The notes beneath the pieces were generated by a model. It had not been told where the DNA came from and did no database searches. It worked only from the letters and a program-made list of their open reading frames with translations. 6,611 nt of DNA from Candidatus Cloacimonadota bacterium (GTDB taxonomy: Bacteria > Cloacimonadota > Cloacimonadia > Cloacimonadales > JAOZMQ01), in the NCBI GenBank assembly GCA_029934195.1, contig JAOZMQ010000045.1:1-6611 (forward strand), in the 5' to 3' direction. The translations under genes and the position numbers were made by a program. The number at the start of each line of letters is the position of its first letter. Within the stretch, counting starts at the first letter, position 1. Of the stretch, positions 1 to 6,594 are shown one piece after another.

Positions 1-164
1 ACCCGTTTTATTCCTCGTGATAGCTCCAAAACTTTGTTTTTGCAGGGAATTCTGTGTTTTTTTGGATCGAAAGGTCACAACTTACCACATAGTACTTGAA
101 CGAAAACTAACTTTTTTCTGAATTTTTTTTTTGTTGCTAATTTGTAGCTTGATTCTCTTTTTTC

Positions 165-217
165 TTTACCCAACACTAACGCATTGGGCTACATAGATGT
201 CGCTTCTATGAAGCTGA
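165..217. repeat. Hairpin-forming repeat-like element
   Basis: Bases 188-197 (GCTACATAGA) pair with 205-214 (TCTATGAAGC) around a 7-base loop, giving nine pairs with a single A-A mismatch. A second inverted repeat, CCCAA at 169-173 with TTGGG at 184-188, lies directly beside it and shares base 188. The minus strand of this stretch translates in one frame as LHRSDIYVAQCVSVG. From memory, very similar peptides (RSDIYVAQGVSPV and the like) turn up as spurious proteins from dispersed intergenic palindromic repeats in Cloacimonadota- and Bacteroidota-like genomes. That recollection, not a search, is the basis for calling it a dispersed repeat. Neither arm is followed by a T-tract in the orientation needed for an intrinsic terminator of the operon. 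Confidence 0.5.
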
Positions 218-236
218 ATAATAACTAATTTCCAAA

Positions 237-302
237 TTAATCTTTCTTCATGAACTTCTGTTTTTCATGGTTAAAAAGTCCTTTTTCGTTCAGATACTCC
301 AT
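237..302 (-). other. Unconfirmed 21-codon micro-ORF after the DUF58 gene
   Basis: Four bases after the DUF58 TAG, an ATG (302-300) opens a frame of 21 codons that begins MEYLNEKGLFN and ends KKD before a TAA. It is very charged, has no membrane segment and lacks a good ribosome site; the nearest purine run, AAAAGAG, is too far upstream. It may be chance, or the start of a gene cut off by the repeat-like sequence that follows. I do not recognise it and do not count it as a gene. Confidence 0.15.
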
Positions 303-306
303 AAAA

Positions 307-1206
307 CTACATCAATTTTGCTCTTTTGATAAGATATTGTAGCAACACTTCTTCAAAAGATGTATTTGTTGTAATAGAATTATATTCAATAAAAGATTCA
401 AGGCATTTACTTTTTAGGTATTTTTGTGTTTCTGCATAATTTGCAAGATAATCATTTCTAATTTGCCAAGGTGATACTGTAACCTTTTCTCCGGTTTCAG
501 AATCAATAAATTCAGTTTCCTGTTTAAAATTAAAGTTCTTTTCCTGAATGTCTTGAATGTGGAAAACAATCACCTCATGTTTAAGATGTCGAAAATGTTG
601 AAGTCCTTTAATTATTTTTTCAGGATCATCAATAAGGTCAGAGATCAAAATAATCAGTCCTCTTTTTTTTATTCTATCGGCAAGAGAATGTAGTATTTCA
701 GAGGTTTGTGTAGTTTCTTCCGGCTGCAAAGAATATAATTCTTTAAACAGAATATTCAAATAAGATTTCATAGAACGCGGTAAAAGATATTTAGAGATTC
801 TATCATTGAAAGATAGTAAACCAACTGCATCTTGCTGAGTAATCATCAAATAAGCAAGTGAGGAAGCAAATGCTTTGGCATACTCTAATTTCGTTGTATT
901 GCCAGATTTATAGCCCATAGATTTACTATGATCAATTACAATATATGCTTTAAGGTTTGTTTCCTCTTCATATCGCTTAATATAATATCTTGAAGTTTTT
1001 GCAAAAACTCTCCAGTCAATATTTTTTAAAGAATCTCCGGGAATATACTGACGGTGATCAGAAAATTCCACACTAAAACCATGATATGGAGATTTATGTA
1101 AACCAATAATAAAACCTTCGACAATCAAACGTGCACGGAGATTAAATTTATCTAATTTTGCAATATATTTTTCTGAAAGAAAGTTCACTTTTTTATTAGA
1201 AGTCAT
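307..1206 (-). CDS. DUF58 domain protein with VWA-like MIDAS
   Basis: The 299-residue protein is a complete DUF58 member. Residues 53-80 hold the family core (QYIPGDSLKNIDWRVFAKTS followed by YYIKRYEEE). The VWA-like fold follows, with the MIDAS motif D92-x-S94-x-S96 in IVIDHSKSM, a threonine/serine-rich segment (TTQTSEI, about 165-171) at the second MIDAS position, and D190 in ILISDLIDD at the third. No membrane helix is predicted, so it is likely cytoplasmic or membrane-peripheral. DUF58 proteins are usually encoded beside MoxR-type AAA+ ATPases and are thought to act with them as metal-dependent adaptors for assembly or maturation of other proteins. No MoxR gene is in this window; a partner would have to be elsewhere. 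The gene is last in the packed block and its ATG shares one base with the preceding TAA. The ribosome site is weak (AGAAAG), consistent with translational coupling. Confidence 0.9.
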   Translation of the reverse strand: MTSNKKVNFLSEKYIAKLDKFNLRARLIVEGFIIGLHKSPYHGFSVEFSDHRQYIPGDSLKNIDWRVFAKTSRYYIKRYEEETNLKAYIVIDHSKSMGYKSGNTTKLEYAKAFASSLAYLMITQQDAVGLLSFNDRISKYLLPRSMKSYLNILFKELYSLQPEETTQTSEILHSLADRIKKRGLIILISDLIDDPEKIIKGLQHFRHLKHEVIVFHIQDIQEKNFNFKQETEFIDSETGEKVTVSPWQIRNDYLANYAETQKYLKSKCLESFIEYNSITTNTSFEEVLLQYLIKRAKLM

Positions 1207-1388
1207 TATTTTTTCTTTCTAAAACCTACGAGTAATGATGCTGGAATTAATCCTACATAAGAAATAATTAATAGTATCGGAGAGATAGTCTTATCTCCTG
1301 TTCCCATAATAATATACGCTATAACGAGCAATATTATTGCCAAGATCAACAAAATTGCATTTATCTTTTCAAAGTGAAATCTTTTCAT
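1206..1388 (-). CDS. Small two-helix membrane protein (DUF3098-like)
   Basis: The 60-residue protein has a short basic-aromatic head (MKRFHFEKIN), a helix at about 10-28, a short loop GTGDKT, a second helix at about 35-55 and a basic tail FRKKK. By the positive-inside pattern both ends face the cytoplasm. The pattern 'helix - IMGTGD - SPILLIISYVGLIP' resembles small DUF3098-type proteins of FCB-group bacteria, from memory; at this length similarity is weak evidence. An AAGGA site is well placed (1396-1400, seven bases before the ATG). The start overlaps the TPR gene stop as ATGA, and the stop overlaps the DUF58 start as TAATG. These overlaps and the clear ribosome site make it a real gene despite its size. 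A role in anchoring or accompanying a neighbouring protein is possible but not shown. Confidence 0.75.
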   Translation of the reverse strand: MKRFHFEKINAILLILAIILLVIAYIIMGTGDKTISPILLIISYVGLIPASLLVGFRKKK

Positions 1389-3355
1389 TTTTCCATCCTT
1401 ATACGTTCAATTTTCTCAATATTTTGTTTCGCTATCTGAATTGCTTCTTCATCATTGTTTAACTCAATTGCCATTAAGAAAAAATCATCTGCTTTTTCAA
1501 GATAACCAAGTTTAAAATATATTTCTCCAAAATGATAAGCGATTACAGAATTTTCGATTTCATCCACAGGAATAGAATCTATTCTTTCTTTGGCTATCTC
1601 CATTTTTCCCATTTTGTAATAAAGCCAAGCAACACTATCTTTAATATTATTACTATTTGGCTCAATTTCAATAGCCTTTAAAAGCAATTCTTCTGCTAAA
1701 TCAAGTTGCTGATTTTGTAAAACAAGAAGATAACCATAACGATTTAAATAATAGAAATCCTCGCCATTAATCGTTCTTAATTTTTCAAGAATTTCTATAG
1801 AAAATTCCATATCTGGATCATCTAATTTGGAGTTTAAGTAATTCATAAGCAATAAATAATTTTCTTCAACATCATCACTTCCCTGATAATATAATTTATA
1901 ATTTTCTAAAGATTTTTCATATTCATTTCTTGTCAAATAGCAATCACCAAGAATTGCAAATTCAACGATCTCTTCTCCACTCCATTTATCAAGTAATTGC
2001 AAACAAAATTGTTCTTCATTAACTTCCATATTTAAACCAAGATATTTAGCAAATTGTTTTTTAGAAAAATGTTGAGGCGATATTTTTTCCAAATCATTTT
2101 TAAGTATATCTACTCTTTCTTGAAAATAATGAAGTGCTGCTATTTCCAATAAAATAATATTCTCATCAATAGAGCTAAATTTTTGATAACCTTTTAGATG
2201 TGAGACTAAATTAATTAATCTTTCACTTTCTTCTGTTTCTTTTACTACAATAGAATCAACAATAATAAATCTATTGCTTAAAAGTGAGTATAATGCATCA
2301 GAAAAGCTGTCATTTTCAAAAGCTGTTTTTAATCCGGAGACTAATTTTAGTTCTTCATTCTGAGTAAAATATTTTTCCAAAAGAATATTTAAACTCTTTT
2401 CTTTTGCTTGTTCTGGATCTAAACTTTCAGCTTTTTTATAAATTAATTCAAGAGTTTCTAAATCTGCAATATCTGAAAGAGCTAATAAAAGAAAATGCAT
2501 ATTTTCATAATTTTCAGAATCAAGAAGTAAATCTAAATTTTTCAGTAATTTGTCATTTTTATTACTGAGAACACAAATCGCAGTAAAATACGATTTCAAA
2601 TCATCCGGTAGTTTTGCCCGAACTAAACCTGACTCAATTAATGATATTTGGGTATAAATATTCTTTTTTTGTTCGTGAAACCGAATAAGATTTTGAAGAA
2701 GTTCATAAGAGAATTCCTCATAATATAATTCTTCCATCAAAATAATTGCAACATCAGGATCCAATATCGATATAAGATTTACAAGAGATATTTTTTCTTC
2801 TCTATCTTCGCATTTTTCATAAGACAGTTGATTTAATTTGTCAATTATTTCTGGATTAAGAGAATAATAAAACTGGTACAACATTTTACATTGGTCGTAA
2901 GTTCGTTCCTCGCTTAAATATTCAGTCACAAGTAGATTTAATTCTTTATTTTCATCAGCTTGAAGCAGTAAACTACAGTAAATAAAAATTATTTTATCAG
3001 TAATTTTGTTCTCTTCATAGAATCTTTTACCAAAGGTAATTCCCATTTTCAAATATTCTTCATTCTTTACAGCCAATCCAAACAAAATTTCTAAAATTCT
3101 TTCTTTGATAAGCAAATTATCTTTATCAAGCTTTTCTGCTTTCAACAAAAATTCAATTGCAATTGAGAGATCTCCTACTTGAATTGCTGTTTCCGCCATT
3201 GAATAGTAATAAATTGATGCCAAGTTTGGTGCTGATTTCTCATTTAAAACATTCGGATTTTTTTTGATTGGAGTTGTATTTTTATGTGGGTTAGTTGAAG
3301 AAACACATCCATTAATTACCAATATTAATAAAGAAAAGAAAATAAAGTTTCGCAT
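1385..3355 (-). CDS. TPR-repeat lipoprotein
   Basis: The 656-residue protein has a lipoprotein signal peptide ending VINGC (C17 is the predicted lipidation site; asparagine at -2 is atypical). It is followed by a polar linker and then almost entirely helical sequence. TPR-like helix pairs are visible near 48-85 (YYYSMAETAIQVGDLSIAIE), around 465-500 (FAILGDCYLTRNEYEKSLEN) and most clearly from about 536 to 640. There, three units contain YGYLLVLQNQQLDLAEELL, SVAWLYYKMGKMEIAKERI and FGEIYFKLGYLEKADDFF, each with the spaced G/A/Y-F positions of TPRs. The middle (about 90-450) looks like degenerate helical repeats. Such proteins act as scaffolds for protein-protein contact, here on the periplasmic face of a membrane. 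No strong Shine-Dalgarno precedes the ATG, which follows the barrel gene's stop after one base, so translational coupling is likely. Its TGA overlaps the next ATG by four bases. Function beyond scaffold is not visible. Confidence 0.75.
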   Translation of the reverse strand: MRNFIFFSLLILVINGCVSSTNPHKNTTPIKKNPNVLNEKSAPNLASIYYYSMAETAIQVGDLSIAIEFLLKAEKLDKDNLLIKERILEILFGLAVKNEEYLKMGITFGKRFYEENKITDKIIFIYCSLLLQADENKELNLLVTEYLSEERTYDQCKMLYQFYYSLNPEIIDKLNQLSYEKCEDREEKISLVNLISILDPDVAIILMEELYYEEFSYELLQNLIRFHEQKKNIYTQISLIESGLVRAKLPDDLKSYFTAICVLSNKNDKLLKNLDLLLDSENYENMHFLLLALSDIADLETLELIYKKAESLDPEQAKEKSLNILLEKYFTQNEELKLVSGLKTAFENDSFSDALYSLLSNRFIIVDSIVVKETEESERLINLVSHLKGYQKFSSIDENIILLEIAALHYFQERVDILKNDLEKISPQHFSKKQFAKYLGLNMEVNEEQFCLQLLDKWSGEEIVEFAILGDCYLTRNEYEKSLENYKLYYQGSDDVEENYLLLMNYLNSKLDDPDMEFSIEILEKLRTINGEDFYYLNRYGYLLVLQNQQLDLAEELLLKAIEIEPNSNNIKDSVAWLYYKMGKMEIAKERIDSIPVDEIENSVIAYHFGEIYFKLGYLEKADDFFLMAIELNNDEEAIQIAKQNIEKIERIRMEK

Positions 3356-3356
3356 C

Positions 3357-4097
3357 TTAAAATGTCATATTATATTGAACAATTATGCTTCTGTCAGCAC
3401 CAGTTGTAATTTTTTCATTTTCAAAAAGATCATTTGCATTTACTTTCAGAATTAAACTGTCAAGAAATCTAATATTCAAACCAATATTGAGATAACCGGA
3501 ATTATTTCGAGATTCGTTATTTGCATCATCATTTAAGGCAAAATCATATTCACTTACAAAGGTGATCATCTCGCCGAGAGCTTTATCAAAACCCAAAAAG
3601 AAATTCAGGTCATTGTCATCAGTACTTTCCAAAGAGTAATTCAAACCACCGTGAACCCCAAGATTTCCCATAAAAAGAAAATTTCTTGAAGTTACAACAA
3701 AAAGCCCTTTAGATTTTAAATCATATCTTTCATTTTTTGAGTCATATTTCCCGTGACCTTGCGAATCAAAGCCAAGAGCAATGGCAGGCATTTTCGCACT
3801 TTCATCAAATATTCTTAACTTTGCACTAACTTCTGCTCTTTTATGCCATTCCGGTTTCATATTTCCAACAATACTTTCACCACCAAATGAAACTCCAAAC
3901 ATAAAACGTGGGAAAAGACCAACTTCTGCACCGAGCAAAATTCCATCACCACGATACAATTTTGTTTCAATAGAAGCTTCTCCTTTTTGCAGAATTCCAG
4001 CTGTTGGAACATCAACTAAATTGCGAAGTTCAAAAGCACTCAATGAAATGATCATCAAGAATAATACCCCGGTTATAATGATTTTTTTTATTCTCAT
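3357..4097 (-). CDS. Predicted outer-membrane beta-barrel protein, YjbH-like
   Basis: The 246-residue protein has a signal peptide (basic MRIKK, hydrophobic core, probable cleavage after SLSA at residue 21). The mature part has alternating hydrophobic and polar strands with glycine and aromatic residues throughout, such as ILLGAEVGLFPRFMFGVSFGG, VHGGLNYSLE, GYLNIGLNIRFL and SIIVQYNMTF. It ends in phenylalanine, the hallmark of a BAM-recognised C-terminal strand. The opening LVDVPTAGILQKGEASIE (about 27-44) and the following PRFMFGVSFGG, then the MPAIALGFDSQGHG segment (about 103-116), recall YjbH-type proteins, where a 'iDxPtA..l..Ge' start, a 'PR' strand and a 'P.ialG..d..G.g' strand are common. 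YjbH proteins are tied to exopolysaccharide systems, but this one is much shorter than the roughly 700-residue enterobacterial members and no polysaccharide genes are seen, so that function should not be transferred. Its TAA lies one base before the start of the TPR lipoprotein gene. Confidence 0.65.
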   Translation of the reverse strand: MRIKKIIITGVLFLMIISLSAFELRNLVDVPTAGILQKGEASIETKLYRGDGILLGAEVGLFPRFMFGVSFGGESIVGNMKPEWHKRAEVSAKLRIFDESAKMPAIALGFDSQGHGKYDSKNERYDLKSKGLFVVTSRNFLFMGNLGVHGGLNYSLESTDDNDLNFFLGFDKALGEMITFVSEYDFALNDDANNESRNNSGYLNIGLNIRFLDSLILKVNANDLFENEKITTGADRSIIVQYNMTF

Positions 4098-4101
4098 TTT
4101 G

Positions 4102-4106
4102 CCTCC
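4102..4106 (-). promoter_or_regulatory. Strong Shine-Dalgarno of the barrel gene
   Basis: GGAGG is found four bases before the ATG at 4097-4095, in the 11-nt gap after the DUF4837 stop. It is the closest match to consensus in the window; most other genes here have AAGGA-type or weak sites. Confidence 0.7.
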
Positions 4107-4108
4107 AA

Positions 4109-5161
4109 TTATTTCTTTAATAAAAATGAATCTGAGATTACTTTCAACTCAATGAAAGCAGATAATTTGTATCCTTCTGGATAGTAGATAGAATTGTCAA
4201 TCAAAAAGGCAGTATTTGTTTTTTTATCGACAAATGCAATTGATCGAAAGACACCACCAACCACAAGCTTATCATTGAACCAATTTCCTTTCATCTCAAT
4301 TCCATCATATCCGGCAATTCTAATGTATTTGAATTTAACATCATCTTCATTAAAAGTATCTTCTTCATAGTATTTCCAAAAGATTTCTTTTCTGGTTTTA
4401 ATTAACCATTTTTCAAGGTCAGTTTCTTTATTGATTTTCTCATAATAAACAGCAAAAAATCTATCAGCTTTTTTTCGTAATCGTGCGATATAACTAACAA
4501 AGTTGTTAGTTTTATCTTCTCTAAATATCCTATAAACACTTGGAATTTTGGCGGTCCAAGGTAAACCGTTAAAAGAAGATTTTGGTAATATTTTAAAAGC
4601 ATAAGTTTTAGTCTTAATTCTTTCAATCAAAATATCCTTAAACAAATCAAAGATTTTTTCTGATTGATTGATATTCAAATCTATAATATTCTGTAAGCTA
4701 TTTCCAAGAGCAAAACATACAAATTGATCATTTGCCCATAAATTTTCTTTATGAAATAAACCAAAACCATCATTTTTAACTTTATCAATAAGAGATTTAT
4801 TTAATGATTCCTTTATATAATTTGCAACTTCATCGTTTGAGTTCACATCTCCAAGAAAAAGTAGATTCTTGAATTTATAGTATTGGTCAATAGCTTCAAA
4901 ACCGGCTCTCTTAACAACAAAATAATTTTCATTATCGGTTGTATAAAAAAATCTACCGAGATTACCTTTAATAATATCTTCAACTTTGTTCCAAACATTA
5001 TTATCAGCAAAGACATAAATCGTCTGTTGTTGTCCCCAAGATAATGGTTTTCGAGGATTGTATTTTTTATTACTTGGATGATAATTTTGTGGATCTTTCT
5101 TCTGCTTACAACCAAGCATAAATAAAGATATAAAAAGAATAGCAAAAATGATTTTTTTCAC
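4109..5161 (-). CDS. DUF4837-family lipoprotein
   Basis: The 350-residue exported protein has a lysine-rich start, a hydrophobic stretch and a lipobox-like MLGC with C18 as the lipidated cysteine; methionine at -3 is slightly unusual. I assign it to DUF4837, a family of unknown function found mainly in Bacteroidota and relatives, from two regions. The first is the N-terminal half (about 47-180), an 'IYVFADNNVW' strand followed by helices and a second 'FVCFALGNS' strand. The second is the C-terminal half (about 206-345), where a 'YRIFREDKTNNFVSYIARLR' segment leads to 'YDGIEMKGNW', 'VVGGVFRSIAFVDKKTN' and 'YYPEGYKLSAFIELKVI'. These match the family's pattern of an aromatic GxW, a GG(P)F strand, a D-x-x-T/N turn and a final (A/Y)PxxxK...(L/I)E block. 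It lies between pgsA and a predicted outer-membrane barrel, so a periplasmic or outer-membrane role is likely. The substrate and partner are unknown. Confidence 0.75.
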   Translation of the reverse strand: MKKIIFAILFISLFMLGCKQKKDPQNYHPSNKKYNPRKPLSWGQQQTIYVFADNNVWNKVEDIIKGNLGRFFYTTDNENYFVVKRAGFEAIDQYYKFKNLLFLGDVNSNDEVANYIKESLNKSLIDKVKNDGFGLFHKENLWANDQFVCFALGNSLQNIIDLNINQSEKIFDLFKDILIERIKTKTYAFKILPKSSFNGLPWTAKIPSVYRIFREDKTNNFVSYIARLRKKADRFFAVYYEKINKETDLEKWLIKTRKEIFWKYYEEDTFNEDDVKFKYIRIAGYDGIEMKGNWFNDKLVVGGVFRSIAFVDKKTNTAFLIDNSIYYPEGYKLSAFIELKVISDSFLLKK

Positions 5162-5162
5162 G

Positions 5163-5735
5163 TTATTTTTCCTTTTTCATTACAAAATAATTTATACCGG
5201 ATAGAATAGTTATGGCGGCAACAATCCAAAAAAAGATGACAATGCCAAAAATTATTCTTTGGTTTAGAAATTCAATCTGTGGAAAATTTAAGTAAAGATT
5301 GTAATATACAAGTGCCGCTATAATTCCTGTTAATTGAAAAGTTGTTTTAAGTTTTCCCCAAATATTTGCAGCAATATATATTTGTTTTTTTGCATAATAA
5401 TCACGCATTAGAGTCACGACAATTTCCCTAAATAAAATAATAGAAACTACCCAAAAACTGATATAATTTATCGGTTCAATTGCCAAAGCAAATAATGCAC
5501 TTGCAACTAAAATTTTATCAGCAAGTGGGTCCATTATTTTTCCAAAGTTTGAAACAATTTTGTATTTTCTTGCTAACATTCCGTCATAATAATCGGTAAT
5601 ACTGGCAATAATGAAAACAGTTGTTCCAAAGATTGCTCCTGCATTTATGGGTTTAAAGTAAAACATAAAATATATAAATATAGGGACAAGTATGACTCTT
5701 AATAAAGTCAGAATATTAGGTAAGTATTTTATCAT
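5163..5735 (-). CDS. pgsA: CDP-alcohol phosphotransferase, probable CDP-diacylglycerol-glycerol-3-phosphate 3-phosphatidyltransferase
   Basis: PgsA-type enzymes of the inner membrane transfer phosphatidyl from CDP-diacylglycerol to glycerol 3-phosphate, the committed step to phosphatidylglycerol and cardiolipin. The complete family signature D-x2-D-G-x2-A-R-x8-G-x3-D-x3-D is present as D48, D51, G52, A55, R56, G65, D69 and D73; the aspartates bind the metal ion. The N-terminus (PNILTLLRVILVPIF) is the classic PgsA opening, and about six hydrophobic segments cover the rest. The 190-residue length is normal, and the basic tail VMKKEK is typical. Within the family, PgsA is favoured over phosphatidylserine or phosphatidylcholine synthases by the N-terminal motif, the size and the 'WGKLKTTFQ' segment (about 126-134), which I associate with PgsA. 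It appears to be the first gene of the tightly packed block; its TAA is one base from the GTG of the next gene. Confidence 0.92.
   Translation of the reverse strand: MIKYLPNILTLLRVILVPIFIYFMFYFKPINAGAIFGTTVFIIASITDYYDGMLARKYKIVSNFGKIMDPLADKILVASALFALAIEPINYISFWVVSIILFREIVVTLMRDYYAKKQIYIAANIWGKLKTTFQLTGIIAALVYYNLYLNFPQIEFLNQRIIFGIVIFFWIVAAITILSGINYFVMKKEK
5170..5177 (-). promoter_or_regulatory. Ribosome binding site deciding a GTG start
   Basis: The last codons of pgsA contain AAAAAGGA, eight bases ahead of the GTG at 5161-5159. Starting there gives a clean lipoprotein signal peptide (MKKIIFAILF...), so the GTG is the supported start although it is the only non-ATG start in the window. Placing the site inside the preceding gene implies coupled translation. 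Confidence 0.65.
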
Positions 5736-5811
5736 TAATAATCCTTTTTAATGTAACAAATTTTATAATTTTTTAAGCAATAATTAGCTTTTATTTATAG
5801 AAAAAGATAAT
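5736..5811 (-). promoter_or_regulatory. AT-rich intergenic gap ahead of the pgsA gene block
   Basis: This 76-nt spacer is the only sizeable gap between genes in the minus-strand series, so it is the most likely place for a promoter serving the six downstream genes. It is almost entirely A and T. I see TATAAA-like words near 5761-5770 but no -35 partner at proper spacing, and no convincing -7/-33 pair of the Bacteroidota type. The assignment is positional only. No intrinsic terminator for the FtsX-like gene is evident: the AAGC/GCTT inverted repeat here has only four pairs and no T-tract in the reading direction. Confidence 0.2.
5742..5748 (-). promoter_or_regulatory. Ribosome binding site of pgsA
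   Basis: The minus strand reads AAAAGGA, six bases before the ATG at 5735-5733. It supports that start; the protein then begins MIKYLPNILTLLR, the normal N-terminus of this family. Confidence 0.7.
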
Positions 5812-6594
5812 TTAATTATCGACATTTCTCAAACTAATAAGAGAAACTAATTGTGAAGCAAAAAGAGTTAAAGTCTGTGATATTATCATCTTTAAGATAT
5901 TTGCATCAGTAGATATTTCTCTTAATATTGAAAAATAAATCATTATTATAGAAAGAATACTCGGAACAAAAATAATAATTATAGACACTTTTGCAAAATT
6001 ATATCTTCGTTTTTTACTATCTCCGCCAGCTTTTATTAAAACCGTCCAGAATTTATTATTTTTCAATTCAAATAGTATTCTAAAAGTAGAACCTATAATA
6101 AAGATTAATATGAGAAAAAATATTTTAAACAGAATTTCCTTTTTATTGATTTCTTTAATTTCTTCTTCATTGCTGATTAGAGATTCATTGTCAAATTCCA
6201 AAATAATTTCATCATTAAATTCTTTAATAAGATTTTCCAAAGAATCAATTTTTGCAGTACAGAGCAATTCTTCATCAAAAGATATTTTTAAAATATCCGG
6301 AATTTCATCATATTTCAAATGACTCACAATTTCATCTAATTCATATTTACTGATTAAATTTGCTGTAACAACTTTGCTTGATTGAAATAAAGTTTCTTTA
6401 ACAAATTTAAAAGAATCAATTTTTGATTTAATTTTATCAATATTATGAGAAGTTTTTATGAATAGAACTGCTGTCAAATCCTTTCTTTCAGAAATTTTTC
6501 TTCCAACCATTCTCTCAAAAGATATTTGCGAAAAATTTAAGCAAAATAAAATAAAACTAAGAATTAATATTTGAAGAAAAATGCCCTTTTTCAT
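5812..6594 (-). CDS. Divergent FtsX-like inner-membrane protein
   Basis: The 260-residue product has the FtsX layout. There is one N-terminal membrane helix (about residues 4-23), an extracytoplasmic domain of about 130 residues, then three helices near 154-175, 203-224 and 233-255. FtsX proteins pair with the ATPase FtsE and transmit ATP-driven conformational change to peptidoglycan hydrolases at the division site. Supporting sequence: the segment around residues 94-140 (the IPDILKISF stretch and the acidic strand-helix pattern after it) resembles the FtsX extracellular domain. The loop after helix 2 (FWTVLIKAGGDSKKRR, about 182-197) sits where FtsX and related permeases carry the 'vmrLvGA' motif. 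It is slightly shorter than the usual 290-300 residues and the similarity is weak, so the call rests mainly on topology. The start is an ATG overlapping the upstream TGA; the stop is TAA. It is separated from pgsA by 76 nt. It could instead be another FtsX/MacB-like permease remnant. Confidence 0.6.
   Translation of the reverse strand: MKKGIFLQILILSFILFCLNFSQISFERMVGRKISERKDLTAVLFIKTSHNIDKIKSKIDSFKFVKETLFQSSKVVTANLISKYELDEIVSHLKYDEIPDILKISFDEELLCTAKIDSLENLIKEFNDEIILEFDNESLISNEEEIKEINKKEILFKIFFLILIFIIGSTFRILFELKNNKFWTVLIKAGGDSKKRRYNFAKVSIIIIFVPSILSIIMIYFSILREISTDANILKMIISQTLTLFASQLVSLISLRNVDN

Larger units (their letters stand above)
1..306. other. Non-coding stretch at the left edge
   Basis: No convincing gene is present in these 306 bases. 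They hold, from right to left, a short A/T fold-back (AAAAAG at 273-278, CTTTTT at 281-286), the hairpin at 165-217, a run of ten T (123-132) and a slightly more GC-rich piece at 1-100 (about 38% against about 30% elsewhere). In that piece the plus strand is open in frame 1 from the edge to a TGA at 97-99. The whole stretch looks like intergenic repeat sequence downstream of the operon. A clear rho-independent terminator for the minus-strand operon is not seen. Confidence 0.5.

Noticed and set aside
123..132. Run of ten T as a terminator tail
   Set aside because: No stable stem lies directly before it in either orientation; it may simply be low-complexity intergenic sequence.
273..286. AAAAAG-TC-CTTTTT fold-back as an operon terminator
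   Set aside because: It has only A/T pairs plus one G-C, almost no loop, and no separate T-tract, so it would not make a stable terminator hairpin.
1..306. CRISPR array, tRNA or insertion-sequence end in the left intergenic stretch
   Set aside because: There are no regularly spaced repeats, no cloverleaf or T-arm, and no transposase fragment or paired terminal inverted repeats.
3264..3455. Plus-strand open frame of 63 codons
   Set aside because: It straddles the junction of two well-supported minus-strand genes and shows no family features.
3781..4155. Plus-strand open frame of 124 codons
   Set aside because: It lies opposite the barrel gene and the end of the DUF4837 gene, has no ribosome site or recognisable domain, and the minus-strand protein has a signal peptide and barrel pattern.
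4402..5145. Two minus-strand open frames in other phases (4402-4626 and 4843-5145)
   Set aside because: Both sit inside the DUF4837 gene in other phases, and the main frame carries the family motifs without a break, so a frameshift is not needed to explain them.
6110..6322. Plus-strand serine/isoleucine-rich open frame
   Set aside because: It is the antisense of the FtsX-like extracellular region; its composition is what AT-rich complement gives.
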